A stretch of DNA of 64,000 bases from Pseudonocardia autotrophica (GCF_000717175.1 NZ_JNYD01000024.1:1-64000); one strand, 5' to 3'; positions 32,065 to 41,027 are shown, numbered from the stretch's first letter. Notes: generated from the letters alone by a model not told the origin. A program made the numbers and translations.

Positions 32065-33347
32065 GAGCGCCGCAGGACGTGCAGCAGGAACTCCTCGTCG
32101 ACGTGCTCGACGAGGAGGTCGAAGCGGGGGTCGCCGAGGAGCCTGCGGTGGGTGGCGGCGGCGTCCTGCGGGGCCTCCGCCGGCCAGCCCCGCCAGTGCG
32201 CCAGCACCACGTCCCCGCCCGGCACCAGCGCGTGGGCGAGGCGGTCGGTCACGGCGTCGACGTCGGCGGGGGAGAGGTAGTAGAGCACCTCGCTGAGCAC
32301 CACGAGGTCGACACCGTCGGGCACCGCCCGCGGGTCGGGCAGGGCGGCCTCCAGCACCGTGACGCCGGGGAACCCGCCGGTCGCGTCGCGCGTCGCGGCG
32401 ACGGCGGCCGGGGTGTAGTCGGAGGCGGTCACCGCGTCGCACCGCCCGGCCAGCACGCGGGTCAGCCCGCCGAGCCCGCAGCCCGGCTCGGCGGCGTGCG
32501 CGTAGTGCCGGTGCGGCAGGCACGCGGCGACGATGGTGCGCTTGCGCTCCTCGTACCAGCTGGTGCGGGTCTCCCACGGGTCCGTGCCGCCGGCGTAGAG
32601 GTCGGCGAACCGCTCGGCCGGGGCGCTGTCCGGGCGGGGGACCCGGAAGAACAGCTCCCGGCCGGTGGCGAAGTGGGTCAGGACGTCCGGCGGCAGGATC
32701 GGCGGGCCGCCGCCCGGGGCGGGGGCGAGCTGGGACGTGAACCGCTCGACGGCCGCGGCCTTGGCCCGGCGGGCGGGCTCGTCGAGCCGGTGCTCGCACG
32801 CCGTGGCCCACGGGATCGCCGGGTCGTCCGGCCGCATCCAGGGCCACATCCAGATCGGGTAGGCGAAGCGGTGCGTGCGCACCGGGGCCGCCCGCTCGGC
32901 GGCGCGGCCGGCGGCGGCGTGGTCCGGGTGCGGGTCGCCGGTCCACGGCGCGAGGCAGGCGTCGGCGGAGCGCAGCAGCGGGGCGAGCGCGCCGGTCAGC
33001 TCGTCCTCGCGATCGGCGAGGCCGGAGTCGGGCAGGCCGAGCCAGGTGACCCGGGTGTCGCCGACGCCGAGGGCCTCGAGGGCGGCGTGCAGCTCGGCGC
33101 GCCGGGTCCGGCCCAGCGCGGCCCGGTCGGCGGGCGGGGCGTCGGGGAACGCGGCCTCGCCGTCCGTCGCGACGACCAGCTCCACCGTGCCGCCGGCGGC
33201 GTGCACCGCGCGCAGGAACCCCGCGGCGGCCAGGGTCTCGTCGTCCGGGTGCGCGGCGACGACGACCAGCCGGCCGACGGCCGGGTCCATCGCGGGCGGG
33301 GCGTGCGTGGCCAGGGCCTCGGCCCAGCCCGGGACGGTCGCGGTCAC
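32061..33347 (-). CDS. bifunctional PIG-L deacetylase / SAM-dependent methyltransferase
   Basis: 428 aa. Residues about 20-225 are a PIG-L (LmbE) zinc deacetylase: RLVVVAAHPDDETLAAAGFL has the metal-binding H-P-D-D, and TGDPHPDHAAAGRAAERAAP the second zinc His. Residues about 235-425 are a NodS-like class I methyltransferase: FADLYAGGTDPWETRTSWYE, AAEPGCGLGGLTRVLAGRCD for SAM binding and VVLSEVLYYLSPADVDAV. Coupled deacetylation and methylation of an N-acetyl-hexosamine is the obvious idea, as in lipochitooligosaccharide-like chemistry. Both ends overlap neighbours by GTGA, so the operon is tightly coupled. Confidence 0.9.
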   Translation of the reverse strand: MTATVPGWAEALATHAPPAMDPAVGRLVVVAAHPDDETLAAAGFLRAVHAAGGTVELVVATDGEAAFPDAPPADRAALGRTRRAELHAALEALGVGDTRVTWLGLPDSGLADREDELTGALAPLLRSADACLAPWTGDPHPDHAAAGRAAERAAPVRTHRFAYPIWMWPWMRPDDPAIPWATACEHRLDEPARRAKAAAVERFTSQLAPAPGGGPPILPPDVLTHFATGRELFFRVPRPDSAPAERFADLYAGGTDPWETRTSWYEERKRTIVAACLPHRHYAHAAEPGCGLGGLTRVLAGRCDAVTASDYTPAAVAATRDATGGFPGVTVLEAALPDPRAVPDGVDLVVLSEVLYYLSPADVDAVTDRLAHALVPGGDVVLAHWRGWPAEAPQDAAATHRRLLGDPRFDLLVEHVDEEFLLHVLRRS

Positions 33348-34480
33348 CGCTCCTCCCCGGACACGGCCCGACCCGCCCCGCCCGATCCCGTTCCGCCCGG
33401 CCCCGTTCCGCCCGGGCCCGTTCCGCCCGGGCCCGTTCCGCCCGGCCCCGTTCCGCCCGGCCCCGTTCCGCCCGGCCCCGTTCCGCGCGGCGCGGCCTCG
33501 CCCGGGACCGCCTCGCCCAGGACCACCTCACCCAGCGCCGCCAGATCCCGCTCGCCGTGGTGCTGACGGACGTACATCCCCAGGTCGGCGAGCCGGTCGG
33601 CCAGCCCGCCGGCCAGCGCGGCGACCCCGGCCACCCGCGGGGCGAGGTCGAGGACCGTCCGGCAGAGCCGCTCGGCCGCCGCGCGGGCGGTCCACGCGGC
33701 GGTGCGGTGGGCGGACTTGGGGTCGGCATCGATGGTGTCGGCGGTGCGGGTGAGCAGGGCGTCGACCGCCTCGAGCCCGGCGTGCAGCTCGCCGAGGTGC
33801 GCCAGCTGATGGGGATCGGCCTTCTCGCGCAGGCGCTCCCGCAGCTCGTCGACGATCCCGGCGGCGCCGCCCAGCCAGACGGCCGCGACACCGGCGCCGC
33901 CCCACCAGAACCCGGGCCGCTCGGTGTAGAAGCCGGGCTCGCCGACCAGGTCGGTCACGTCGAGGTCGTCGAGGTCCACGTCGAGGGTGTCGCTCGCGCG
34001 CATCCCGGCCGCGTGCCACGAGTCGGGGTGCCGCCGGATCCCGGGGCGGGAGAGGTCCAGGTCGACGATCCGGCTGCCACCGGGCGCGGCGGCGACCACG
34101 AGCGCCCGCTCCAGATCCGGGGCGCCGGAGCAGAAGCGGACCCGTCCGCGCAGGACCCACGACCCGGCCGCCCCGGCCAGCTCGGCGCCGGTGCCGCCCG
34201 AGCGGGCCGCCCACACGCCGTACCGGGTGCCGGGCACCGGCTCGGCGCCCGCCTCGCGCAGGATCGCGACGGCGTCGGTGTGGCCCTCGGCGAGCCGGGC
34301 GAGCGGCAGGCTCTCCCGGCCCCACGCCGCCAGCCGGGCCCAGCGGACGCCGGTCGCGCCCTGCCCGGGCGGCGGCAGCTCCAGCCCGCCGGCGCGGAGC
34401 AGAGCGGCCAGCCTTTCGGCGGGGCGGGCCGCGTCCGGCACGGGCGTCGGCCGGCCGGTGCCGGCGGACAGAAGTGACAC
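33344..34480 (-). CDS. acyl-CoA dehydrogenase-like protein with Gly-Thr-Gly-Pro-Gly repeat tail
   Basis: 378 aa from the GTG at 34480, which sits 5 nt after GGAGG; the GTG at 34486 overlaps that site. The sequence is a divergent acyl-CoA dehydrogenase: a shortened N-terminal helical part, WVLRGRVRFCSGAPDLERAL and IVDLDLSRPGIRRHPDSWHA in the middle strand domain, and a C-terminal four-helix part (DELRERLREKADPHQLAHLG, RTAAWTARAAAERLCRTVLD). A standard catalytic Glu is not obvious. The last 45 residues are (GTGPG)7 from the 15-bp repeat at 33387-33491. It heads the operon with the PIG-L fusion and GT2; such trios recur in actinomycetes without a known product. Confidence 0.8.
   Translation of the reverse strand: MSLLSAGTGRPTPVPDAARPAERLAALLRAGGLELPPPGQGATGVRWARLAAWGRESLPLARLAEGHTDAVAILREAGAEPVPGTRYGVWAARSGGTGAELAGAAGSWVLRGRVRFCSGAPDLERALVVAAAPGGSRIVDLDLSRPGIRRHPDSWHAAGMRASDTLDVDLDDLDVTDLVGEPGFYTERPGFWWGGAGVAAVWLGGAAGIVDELRERLREKADPHQLAHLGELHAGLEAVDALLTRTADTIDADPKSAHRTAAWTARAAAERLCRTVLDLAPRVAGVAALAGGLADRLADLGMYVRQHHGERDLAALGEVVLGEAVPGEAAPRGTGPGGTGPGGTGPGGTGPGGTGPGGTGPGGTGSGGAGRAVSGEER
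33387..33491. repeat. 15-bp in-frame tandem repeat, seven units
   Basis: Seven contiguous 15-bp units start at 33387 and every 15 bp after it to 33477. The plus-strand core is CCCGTTCCGCCCGGC, with one- or two-base differences in some units. The repeat encodes the Gly-Thr-Gly-Pro-Gly tail of the ACAD-like protein on the minus strand. Frame-preserving copy-number change between strains is likely. The next upstream gene starts within the last few codons, so the repeat is not spacer DNA. Confidence 0.9.
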
Positions 34481-34583
34481 ACGCACCTCCGTTGGGGAGC
34501 CCGCGGTGCGTCGCGTGCGCGCCGGGTTCCCTGTCGAACCGCAGAACGATCAACAGGGAGGTACCCGGAGGGTCGTCCGCCTG

Positions 34584-35792
34584 CTACTCCTCTGTGACCG
34601 TTGCCACGTCCGGGACCGGTTCCCCGGCCGCGACGAGCTGTTCGCCGCGCTCGTAGTCCTCGTCGGCCCGGTGGGTGGCGACCCCGACCGCGCGGCCCTG
34701 CTCGTCGGCGTACCAGACGGTGAAGGCGCCGTCGCCGTGGTCGACGAGCCGGTCGTGGTCGTAGCCGTCGCCCCAGGCGGCGTACTTGAGGGTGCGGTCG
34801 CCGATCTCGGTCCAGAAGCCCGGCACGGCGTCCCAGCGCAGGTCGGCCCCGGCGGCCACCCCGCCCGCGACGGTGCCCATCGCCTCCGCCTCGCCCCAGT
34901 GCTCGACGACGAGGTGGCGGCCCGCGGTGGCGTTGCGCGCGTAGGCGACGTCGCCGGCGGCGTAGAGGCCCGGCAGCGAGGTGCGCATGTGCTCGTCGAC
35001 GACCACGCGGTCCTGCTCGACCCGCGCGCCGGTGGCGCGGGCGAGGGTGACGTGCGGGTCGATTCCGCCGGCCACCAGCACGAGGTCGGCCTCCAGCGGG
35101 GCGCGCCCGGACACCCGGACCCGGCGCGGACGCTCGTCCGGGTCGCCCAGCGGCTCGATCGCCTCGACCTGCGCGCCGCCGACCAGCGTGACGCCGTCCT
35201 CGGCGAGCCAGCCGGCGATCCGGCGGCCGGCGTCGGCGCCGAGGCGCTTCTCCTGCGGCAGGTCCTCGGTGCTCACGACCGTCACGTCCAGCCCCCGGCG
35301 GGCCAGGGAGGCGGCGGCCTCGCAGCCGATGAACCCCGACCCGACCACGACGGCGCTGCGGGCGGTGAGGGCGGCCGAGCGCAGCTCCTTGGCGCTGTCG
35401 AGCGAGCGCAGCATGGCGACGGCGGGCGCGTCGGCGCCGGGCACCGGGAGCGGCTTGGGCGCGGAGCCGGTGGCCAGGACACAGGCCTTGTAGGTGATTC
35501 GCGCGCCGCCGGACAGCTGCGCGGCGCGCTCCTCACCGTGCAGCGTGGTCACCATCTGCCGCAGCAGCAACGTGATGCCGCGGTCGGTGTAGGTGGTGGC
35601 GGGGGTGAGCTCCGTGTCGCCCGCCTCGGACTCGCCGCGGAGGTAGTCCTTCGACAGCGGCGGCCGGAAGTAGGGCGGCGCGGTGTCGTCCGAGACGAGC
35701 ACGACCGCGCCCTCGCCCCCGTGGTCGCGGTAGCTGGTGGCGGCGGCCAGCGCGGCCGGCCCGCCGCCGACGACGAGGAGTTCGGCATGCAT
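34584..35792 (-). CDS. FAD-dependent NAD(P)H reductase, ferredoxin-reductase-like
   Basis: 402 aa from the ATG at 35792. Two dinucleotide motifs are present: ELLVVGGGPAALAAATSYRD for FAD and SAVVVGSGFIGCEAAASLAR for NAD(P)H. Further landmarks are PPYFRPPLSKDYLRG, YKACVLATGSAPKPLPVPGA and LPGLYAAGDVAYARNATAGR with the flavin-binding Asp. It matches the BphA4/rubredoxin reductase/AIF-like group with a C-terminal domain (VPGFWTEIGDRTLKYAAWG). It lies 73 bp downstream of the flavin monooxygenase gene on the same strand; whether it supplies electrons to a partner such as a P450 or dioxygenase is unknown. Confidence 0.9.
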   Translation of the reverse strand: MHAELLVVGGGPAALAAATSYRDHGGEGAVVLVSDDTAPPYFRPPLSKDYLRGESEAGDTELTPATTYTDRGITLLLRQMVTTLHGEERAAQLSGGARITYKACVLATGSAPKPLPVPGADAPAVAMLRSLDSAKELRSAALTARSAVVVGSGFIGCEAAASLARRGLDVTVVSTEDLPQEKRLGADAGRRIAGWLAEDGVTLVGGAQVEAIEPLGDPDERPRRVRVSGRAPLEADLVLVAGGIDPHVTLARATGARVEQDRVVVDEHMRTSLPGLYAAGDVAYARNATAGRHLVVEHWGEAEAMGTVAGGVAAGADLRWDAVPGFWTEIGDRTLKYAAWGDGYDHDRLVDHGDGAFTVWYADEQGRAVGVATHRADEDYERGEQLVAAGEPVPDVATVTEE

Positions 35793-35865
35793 GTGACGCG
35801 GGATACCCGGCGGCGGAGATCGACTCACATGATCCACTCGCCCCGCCGCCGGGCACCGCGTCGGC

Positions 35866-37680
35866 TCAGCCGGTGTGGTGCACCTCCTGCAGGCCGTACA
35901 CCGGGGTCGGGATCCCCTCGAGCCGGGCCTTGAGCTGCAGCGCCAGGTAGAGCGAGTAGTGGCGGCTCTGGTGCAGGTTGCCGCCGTGGAACCACAGCCC
36001 CTCCTGCTGGGTGGGCTTCCACATGTTGCGCTGCTCGCCCTCCCACGGGCCCGGGTCCTTGGTGGTGTCGGAGCCCAGCCCCCACACCTTGCCGACCTTG
36101 TCGGCGACCTCCGGGCTGATGAGGTCCGCGGCCCAGCCGTTCATCGAGCCGTACCCCGTCGCGTAGACGACGAGGTCCGCCTCGAGCTCGGTGCCGTCGT
36201 CGAGCTTCACGGTGTGCTCGGTCAGCTCGACGACCTGGCCCTGCACCAGCTTGACCTCTCCGTCGGCGATGAGGTCCGCCGCACCGACGTCGATGTAGTA
36301 GCCCGAGCCGCGGCGCAGGTACTTCATGAACAGGCCGGAGTCGTCGTCGCCCCAGTCGTGGCGGAACCCGGAGGCCTCCAGACGGTCGTAGAACTCCTGG
36401 TCCCGCTCCTTGATCGCCGCGTACACCGGCTGCTGGAAGGTGTGCATGATCCGGTACGGGATGGACGCGAAGGTCATGTCGGCCTTCTGCGTGGTCATCC
36501 CGGCGGCGACCGCGCGCTCCGAGTACAGGTCGCCCAGCCCCAGGTCCATCAGGGAGTCGGACCTGACGATGTGGGTCGAGGAGCGCTGCACCATCGTGAC
36601 GTCGGCGCCCACCTCCCACAGCGCGCCGCAGATGTCGAAGGCCGAGTTGTTCGACCCGACGACCACGACCTTCTTGTCCTTGTAGGCGTCCGGGCCCGGG
36701 TGCTTCGAGCTGTGGTGCTGCTCGCCCCGGAACACGTCCTGGCCGGGCAGCTGCGGCACGTTCGGCTTGCCGGACATGCCGGTGGCCAGCACGAGCTGCT
36801 GGGGGTGGAGGGTGATCTCCTCGCCGTCACGGTCGACGACGACCGTCCACTCCTTCGCCTCCTCGTCGTACGAGGCGGACTTGCAGGTCGTGGAGGACCA
36901 GTAGTTGACCTCCATGACCTTCGTGTACATCTCGAGCCAGTCGGCGATCTTGTCCTTCGGCGCGAAGACCGGCCAGTTCTTCGGGAAGTCGATGTACGGC
37001 AGGTGGTCGTACCAGACCGGGTCGTGCAGGCAGAGCGACTTGTACCGGCCCCGCCACTGGTCGCCGGGCCGCGGGTACCGGTCGACGACCACGTGCGGCA
37101 CGCCGAGCTGCTTCAGCCGCGCGCCGAGCGCGATGCCGCCCTGCCCGCCGCCGACCACGACGACGTACGGCTGCCGGGTGCGGCCCATCTCCTCGACCTC
37201 GGCCTGACGGGCCTCGGACCAGGTCACGCGCTCGCGGTTGACGCCGTGCTCGGCGCCCATCGGCCGGCGCTCGCCCTGGGGCTCCTCGTGCTCCTTCAGC
37301 TCGTAGAGCGTGGTGAGGAAGGTCCAGGCGCCCTCGTCGGTGAGCCGCAGGTGCCCGCGGCCCCGGCCCACGGCCGTCTCGAACGCGATCCAGGCGTCGA
37401 CGACGCCGTCGGCCTCGGTCGGCTCCTCGGTGGCGTGGAAGTTGCGTGCGTCCGTGGACTCCATGGTCGACCGCAGCAGGTCCGCGATCCCGTCGCGGTT
37501 CTCGACGGTCTTGATGTTCCAGGTGAACGCGACCAGGTCGCGCCAGAACGACGTCGTCGCGAAGAGGCCGGCCGCCCGCTCGGCGTCCCGGGCCGCGAGG
37601 GCGGCCTCGAAGTCGGCGAGCCACGTGTCGACCCGCTCGCGGGCCCCGGTGGCGGCGGCCGGTTCGAGGGTCTGGGTCAT
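35866..37680 (-). CDS. flavin-containing monooxygenase with N-terminal NTF2/SnoaL-like domain
   Basis: 604 aa from the ATG at 37680, with AGGGAGG upstream. Residues about 20-140 form an NTF2-like domain (WLADFEAALAARDAERAAGL, FATTSFWRDLVAFTWNIKTV). The FMO part (about 165-600) has YVVVVGGGQGGIALGARLKQ for FAD, a long GDQWRGRYKSLCLHDPVWYD segment, KVVVVGSNNSAFDICGALWE for NADPH and LVVYATGYGSMNGWAADLIS. It resembles the YUCCA-like and Baeyer-Villiger-related FMO branch, which oxidises N, S or ketones. The FxGxxxHxxx-like fingerprint is changed to VFRGEQHHSSKHPG. The substrate is unknown. Confidence 0.92.
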   Translation of the reverse strand: MTQTLEPAAATGARERVDTWLADFEAALAARDAERAAGLFATTSFWRDLVAFTWNIKTVENRDGIADLLRSTMESTDARNFHATEEPTEADGVVDAWIAFETAVGRGRGHLRLTDEGAWTFLTTLYELKEHEEPQGERRPMGAEHGVNRERVTWSEARQAEVEEMGRTRQPYVVVVGGGQGGIALGARLKQLGVPHVVVDRYPRPGDQWRGRYKSLCLHDPVWYDHLPYIDFPKNWPVFAPKDKIADWLEMYTKVMEVNYWSSTTCKSASYDEEAKEWTVVVDRDGEEITLHPQQLVLATGMSGKPNVPQLPGQDVFRGEQHHSSKHPGPDAYKDKKVVVVGSNNSAFDICGALWEVGADVTMVQRSSTHIVRSDSLMDLGLGDLYSERAVAAGMTTQKADMTFASIPYRIMHTFQQPVYAAIKERDQEFYDRLEASGFRHDWGDDDSGLFMKYLRRGSGYYIDVGAADLIADGEVKLVQGQVVELTEHTVKLDDGTELEADLVVYATGYGSMNGWAADLISPEVADKVGKVWGLGSDTTKDPGPWEGEQRNMWKPTQQEGLWFHGGNLHQSRHYSLYLALQLKARLEGIPTPVYGLQEVHHTG

Positions 37681-37845
37681 GCGGACCTCCCTGTCCGTCT
37701 CCCGTGTGGTGCGTGCCACTCCACTGAAGCCCCCCGCGGCACGGGGATCAAGGGTTGCAGCGCCGTTGCAACTCCGCGGCGGGCCGGTGCACCTCGAAGG
37801 GCGTCGTCACGGCATCGCGGCCGGCTGATGTGGCAGCGTGGGGGC

Positions 37846-38835
37846 GTGACCTCCGTACGCCGCATCGGGATCGGGCTGGCCGCGGTCGGCCGGCCCGCGT
37901 ACATCACCGCCGGACGGGAGCGCGACCTCGGCGACGCGCGGGACGTCGAGGCGCTGCGCGAACGCACGTGGGCGGTGCTCGACGCGGCCTACGCGGCGGG
38001 GATCCGGTACGTCGACGCCGCCCGGTCCTACGGCCGGGCCGAGGAGTTCCTGGCCGGCTGGCTGGCCGCCCGCCCGGACACGACGGACGTCGAGATCGGG
38101 TCGAAGTGGGGGTACCGGTACGTCGGCGACTGGCGGCTCGACGGGGTGCCGATGGTCGACTCCGCAGGCTCCGTCTCCGGAACACACGAGGTCAAGGACC
38201 ACTCGGTCGAGGCGTTCGCCGAGCAGTCCGCGGAGTCGCTGGCGCTGCTCGGGGACCGGCTCGCGGTCTACCACGTGCACTCGGCGACGCTCGACACCGG
38301 CGCGCTCGACGACGCCGAGCTCCACCGTGCGATGGCCGACCTGCGCGAGCACGGGATCCGGGTCGGGATCTCGACGTCCGGGCCGCGGCAGGCCGAGGCC
38401 GTGCGGCGGGCGCTCGACGTGACCGTGGACGGCGAGCCGCTGTTCACCTCGTTCCAGAGCACCTGGAACATCCTCGAGCCGTCGGTCGGGCCGGCCCTGG
38501 CGGAGGCCGCGGACGCGGGCGCCAGGGTGATCGTCAAGGAGGCCGTCGCGAACGGGCGGCTGGCGCCGGGCGGCGCGACGGACTCGCGGGACGACCGGGT
38601 CGCCAACCTGGCCGACGAGCTGGGCACCAGCGTGGACCGGCTGGCGTTCGCGGCGGTGCTGGCCGAGCCGTGGGCGGGGATCGTGCTCTCCGGCGCCGTC
38701 GACCCCGCGCAGGTGGCGAGCAACGTGGCCGCGACCGGGCTGAAGATCCCGGCCGAGGTGGAGGACGAGCTGCTCGACCTCGCCGAGCCCGCCGAGCAGT
38801 ACTGGGCCGCCCGCGGCGCCCGCGCCTGGGCCTGA
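37846..38835 (+). CDS. aldo/keto reductase
   Basis: 329 aa from the GTG at 37846. The (beta/alpha)8 AKR fold is recognisable: IRRIG-like start, DAAYAAGIRYVDAARSYGRA with the catalytic Asp and Tyr, VEIGSKWGYRYVGDW with the Lys, and VYHVHSATLDTGALDDAELH with the His. NADPH-side features such as VGISTSGPRQAEAVRRALDV and FQSTWNILEPS follow. It reduces carbonyl compounds or oxidises sugar-type alcohols; the exact class is not clear. It is divergent from the FMO gene across 165 bp and has no co-directional partner. Confidence 0.9.
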   Translation: MTSVRRIGIGLAAVGRPAYITAGRERDLGDARDVEALRERTWAVLDAAYAAGIRYVDAARSYGRAEEFLAGWLAARPDTTDVEIGSKWGYRYVGDWRLDGVPMVDSAGSVSGTHEVKDHSVEAFAEQSAESLALLGDRLAVYHVHSATLDTGALDDAELHRAMADLREHGIRVGISTSGPRQAEAVRRALDVTVDGEPLFTSFQSTWNILEPSVGPALAEAADAGARVIVKEAVANGRLAPGGATDSRDDRVANLADELGTSVDRLAFAAVLAEPWAGIVLSGAVDPAQVASNVAATGLKIPAEVEDELLDLAEPAEQYWAARGARAWA

Positions 38836-38950
38836 ACCCGTGCGGGCCGTTCCGGAGAGGTGTTACCTGCGTCACGGGTTCGGGTAGAAAGCTCCCATCC
38901 TGGTCCGGACGCACCCGGCGTGCCGGCCGCGGGGGAGGGGAGAACGGCCG

Positions 38951-39922
38951 ATGTTGCGGACATCAGCACGTCGCCGCGCCGGTGTGGTCCTCGGTGCGCT
39001 CGAAGTCGCCGCGACGGTACTGGCCGGCTGCGGCGGGGGCAGCACCTCCGGATCGGGCTCCGGGTCCGGTTCCGGGGGCGGGATGACGGTCAAGGCCGGC
39101 GAGTTCCCCTGGAGCGCCGCCACGCTGACCAACGCGATCCTCGCCGAGGTCGCCGCGCAGCACCCGGAGCTGGGGGTCTCCCGGATCGACACCACCACGC
39201 TGGGGCCGGCCCCGGCGTGGGCCGGCGCACAGCGGGGCGACATCGACCTGCTCGCCGAGGTCGCGCTGCCCAACCAGCAGCAGCTGGCCGACAAGGCCAA
39301 GGACCGGATGAGCCTGGTGCACCAGACCTACGGCGGCGCCGCCCAGGGCTGGTTCGTCCCCACCTACGCCACGGAGCCCGGGCAGCCGCTCACCGGCCTC
39401 ACCAGCGTCACGCAGCTCAACAACTACGCCGCCGCGCTCGGCAACAAGCTCGTCGATGCGGACCCGAGCTTCATCACCACGCAGCAGAACGTTAAGCGGC
39501 TCGCGGGCTACGGCCTGACCCTGCAGCAGGTCACCTCCAGCGAGGCGGCCCAGCTGGCGGAGCTGAAGCGGGCGTACGACAGTAGGAAGCCGATCCTCGT
39601 GTACCTCTACCACCCGCACTGGGTGTTCACGCAGTTCCAGATGACCCAGCTGAGCGAGCCCACGCCGTACCGGCCCGACTGCTTCACCACGGGCAACGGC
39701 GCCTGCGCGATGCCGGACTACTCGGCCTGGACCGCGGCGAGTACGACCCTGCAGCAGCAGACGCCGAAGTTCTACGCGATGCTGCAGAAGTTCGAGATCC
39801 CGGTGGCTGACGTCGAGGCCATGCAGAAGAGCGTCGACATCGACAAGCAGCCCGCCGACCAGGTCGCCAAGCAGTGGCTCGCGGCGAACCAGCAGCGCGT
39901 GCAGCAATGGCTGGCGGGCTGA
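38951..39922 (+). CDS. OpuAC-type glycine betaine/choline-binding lipoprotein, orphan
   Basis: 323 aa. The signal sequence ends in a lipobox (VLAGC-GGG, about 23-27), followed by a Gly/Ser-rich linker. The mature part is a type II periplasmic-binding protein of the OpuAC family: VKAGEFPWSAATLTNAILAE, WAGAQRGDIDLLAEVALPNQ, and PILVYLYHPHWVFTQFQMTQ with aromatic residues that could cage a quaternary ammonium group. No OpuA ATPase or permease gene is adjacent, so it must serve a remote transporter or act as a sensor. Proline or betaine use elsewhere in the genome could make it an osmolyte binder. Confidence 0.85.
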   Translation: MLRTSARRRAGVVLGALEVAATVLAGCGGGSTSGSGSGSGSGGGMTVKAGEFPWSAATLTNAILAEVAAQHPELGVSRIDTTTLGPAPAWAGAQRGDIDLLAEVALPNQQQLADKAKDRMSLVHQTYGGAAQGWFVPTYATEPGQPLTGLTSVTQLNNYAAALGNKLVDADPSFITTQQNVKRLAGYGLTLQQVTSSEAAQLAELKRAYDSRKPILVYLYHPHWVFTQFQMTQLSEPTPYRPDCFTTGNGACAMPDYSAWTAASTTLQQQTPKFYAMLQKFEIPVADVEAMQKSVDIDKQPADQVAKQWLAANQQRVQQWLAG

Positions 39923-39928
39923 ACGTCG

Positions 39929-39951
39929 TGAGCGGGCGGCGCGTCCGCTCA
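39929..39951. terminator. hairpin between convergent genes
   Basis: TGAGCGG (39929-39935) and CCGCTCA (39945-39951) form a 7-bp perfect stem with a 9-nt loop, 7 nt after the OpuAC-like stop codon. There is no T-run. It lies between convergent genes and could act as an intrinsic-like terminator in both directions. The assignment rests on position and stem alone. Confidence 0.4.
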
Positions 39952-39986
39952 TTCCTAGCGAGCGAGAGCGCCCTTCGTCCGTCCGA

Positions 39987-41027
39987 CTACCGGACGCGGA
40001 GGACGGGCTTGCCGGGGGCGCGGTCGGGGGAGTCGAGGTAGGTGTGGGCGGCGGCGACGTCGTCGAAGTCGAAGACCCGGTCGACCACCGGCCGCAGCGC
40101 CCCGCACGCCAGCCCGGACCGCACGAACGCGACCGCCCGGCGCAGCGCGGCCGGGTCGCCGGTGATCTCGAAGACCCGGTAGCGGCGGAGCCAGACGGCC
40201 GCGTACCCGCCGCCCGGCAGGGGAGTGGGCAGCCCGGACAGCCCGCCGTGCACGATCACGCTCGCCCCGGGCGCGCAGGCCGCGACCAGCTGGCCGACCT
40301 GCGGTCCGCCGACCGCGTCGAGGACCAGGTCGGCGCCTGCCGACCCGCCGGGATCGGCCCGCTCCAGAGCGGCACGGAGGGCGTCGGCGAGGGAGCCGCC
40401 GCCGGGGACCTCCCGGCCGTCGCCCTCGTACGCCCCGGTCACGACGACCTCGGCCGCGCCCGCCTCGCGGAGCGCCGCCTCCGGCCCGGGCGCCGGGACG
40501 GTCGCGACCGGCACCGCGCCCAGGTACCGCAGCACCTGCAGCGCCGCGACGCCGATGCTGTTCGCGGCCGCCGTGACCACCACCCGGTCACCGGGCCGGA
40601 CCCGCAGGATCTCGGCGACCATCCCGTACACCGTCACGTACGGCATCCAGACCGCCGCGCCGGTCACGGCGTCCATCCCGGCCGGCCGCCGGACCAGCGC
40701 CGCGGCCGGCACCACCGCCTCCTCGGCGTAGACCGGGTAGTCGTTCTGGGAGAACGCCGGGACCACGCTGACGGCCTCGCCCGGGGCCCAGCCGGCGACG
40801 TCCGGCCCGACCTCGAGGATCTCACCGGCCGCCTCGGTGCCCAGCCCCGCCGGCAGCCGCGGGTCCTCGAGGTAGGTGCCGCGGCGGAAGTTCACCTCCG
40901 CCCGGTTCAGGCCGACGGCGTCGACCCGGATGCGGACCTCGCCGGGGCCGGGCGCGCGGACCGGCAGGTCCTCGACGCGCAGCACCTCGGGTCCGCCGAG
41001 CTCGTGGAATCTGATCACGCGGGGCAC
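39987..41027 (-). CDS. MDR-family quinone oxidoreductase-like protein
   Basis: About 346 aa from the GTG at 41027; the GTG three codons later is an alternative. It is a zinc-free medium-chain reductase: VIRFHELGGPEVLRVEDLPV, VDAVGLNRAEVNFRRGTYLE, LGTEAAGEILEVGPDVAGWA, then VVVTAAANSIGVAALQVLRY for NADPH binding and ADLVLDAVGGPQVGQLVAAC. No structural or catalytic zinc cysteines are present, which places it with quinone oxidoreductase/Qor and enoyl reductase relatives. It is convergent with the OpuAC-like gene and co-directional with the NCS1 transporter gene upstream, 70 bp away. Confidence 0.9.
   Translation of the reverse strand: MPRVIRFHELGGPEVLRVEDLPVRAPGPGEVRIRVDAVGLNRAEVNFRRGTYLEDPRLPAGLGTEAAGEILEVGPDVAGWAPGEAVSVVPAFSQNDYPVYAEEAVVPAAALVRRPAGMDAVTGAAVWMPYVTVYGMVAEILRVRPGDRVVVTAAANSIGVAALQVLRYLGAVPVATVPAPGPEAALREAGAAEVVVTGAYEGDGREVPGGGSLADALRAALERADPGGSAGADLVLDAVGGPQVGQLVAACAPGASVIVHGGLSGLPTPLPGGGYAAVWLRRYRVFEITGDPAALRRAVAFVRSGLACGALRPVVDRVFDFDDVAAAHTYLDSPDRAPGKPVLRVR

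Noticed and set aside
35875..37845. N-terminal extension of the aldo/keto reductase across the FMO gene
   Set aside because: The frame is open by chance opposite the FMO gene; the reductase fold begins only after the GTG at 37846.
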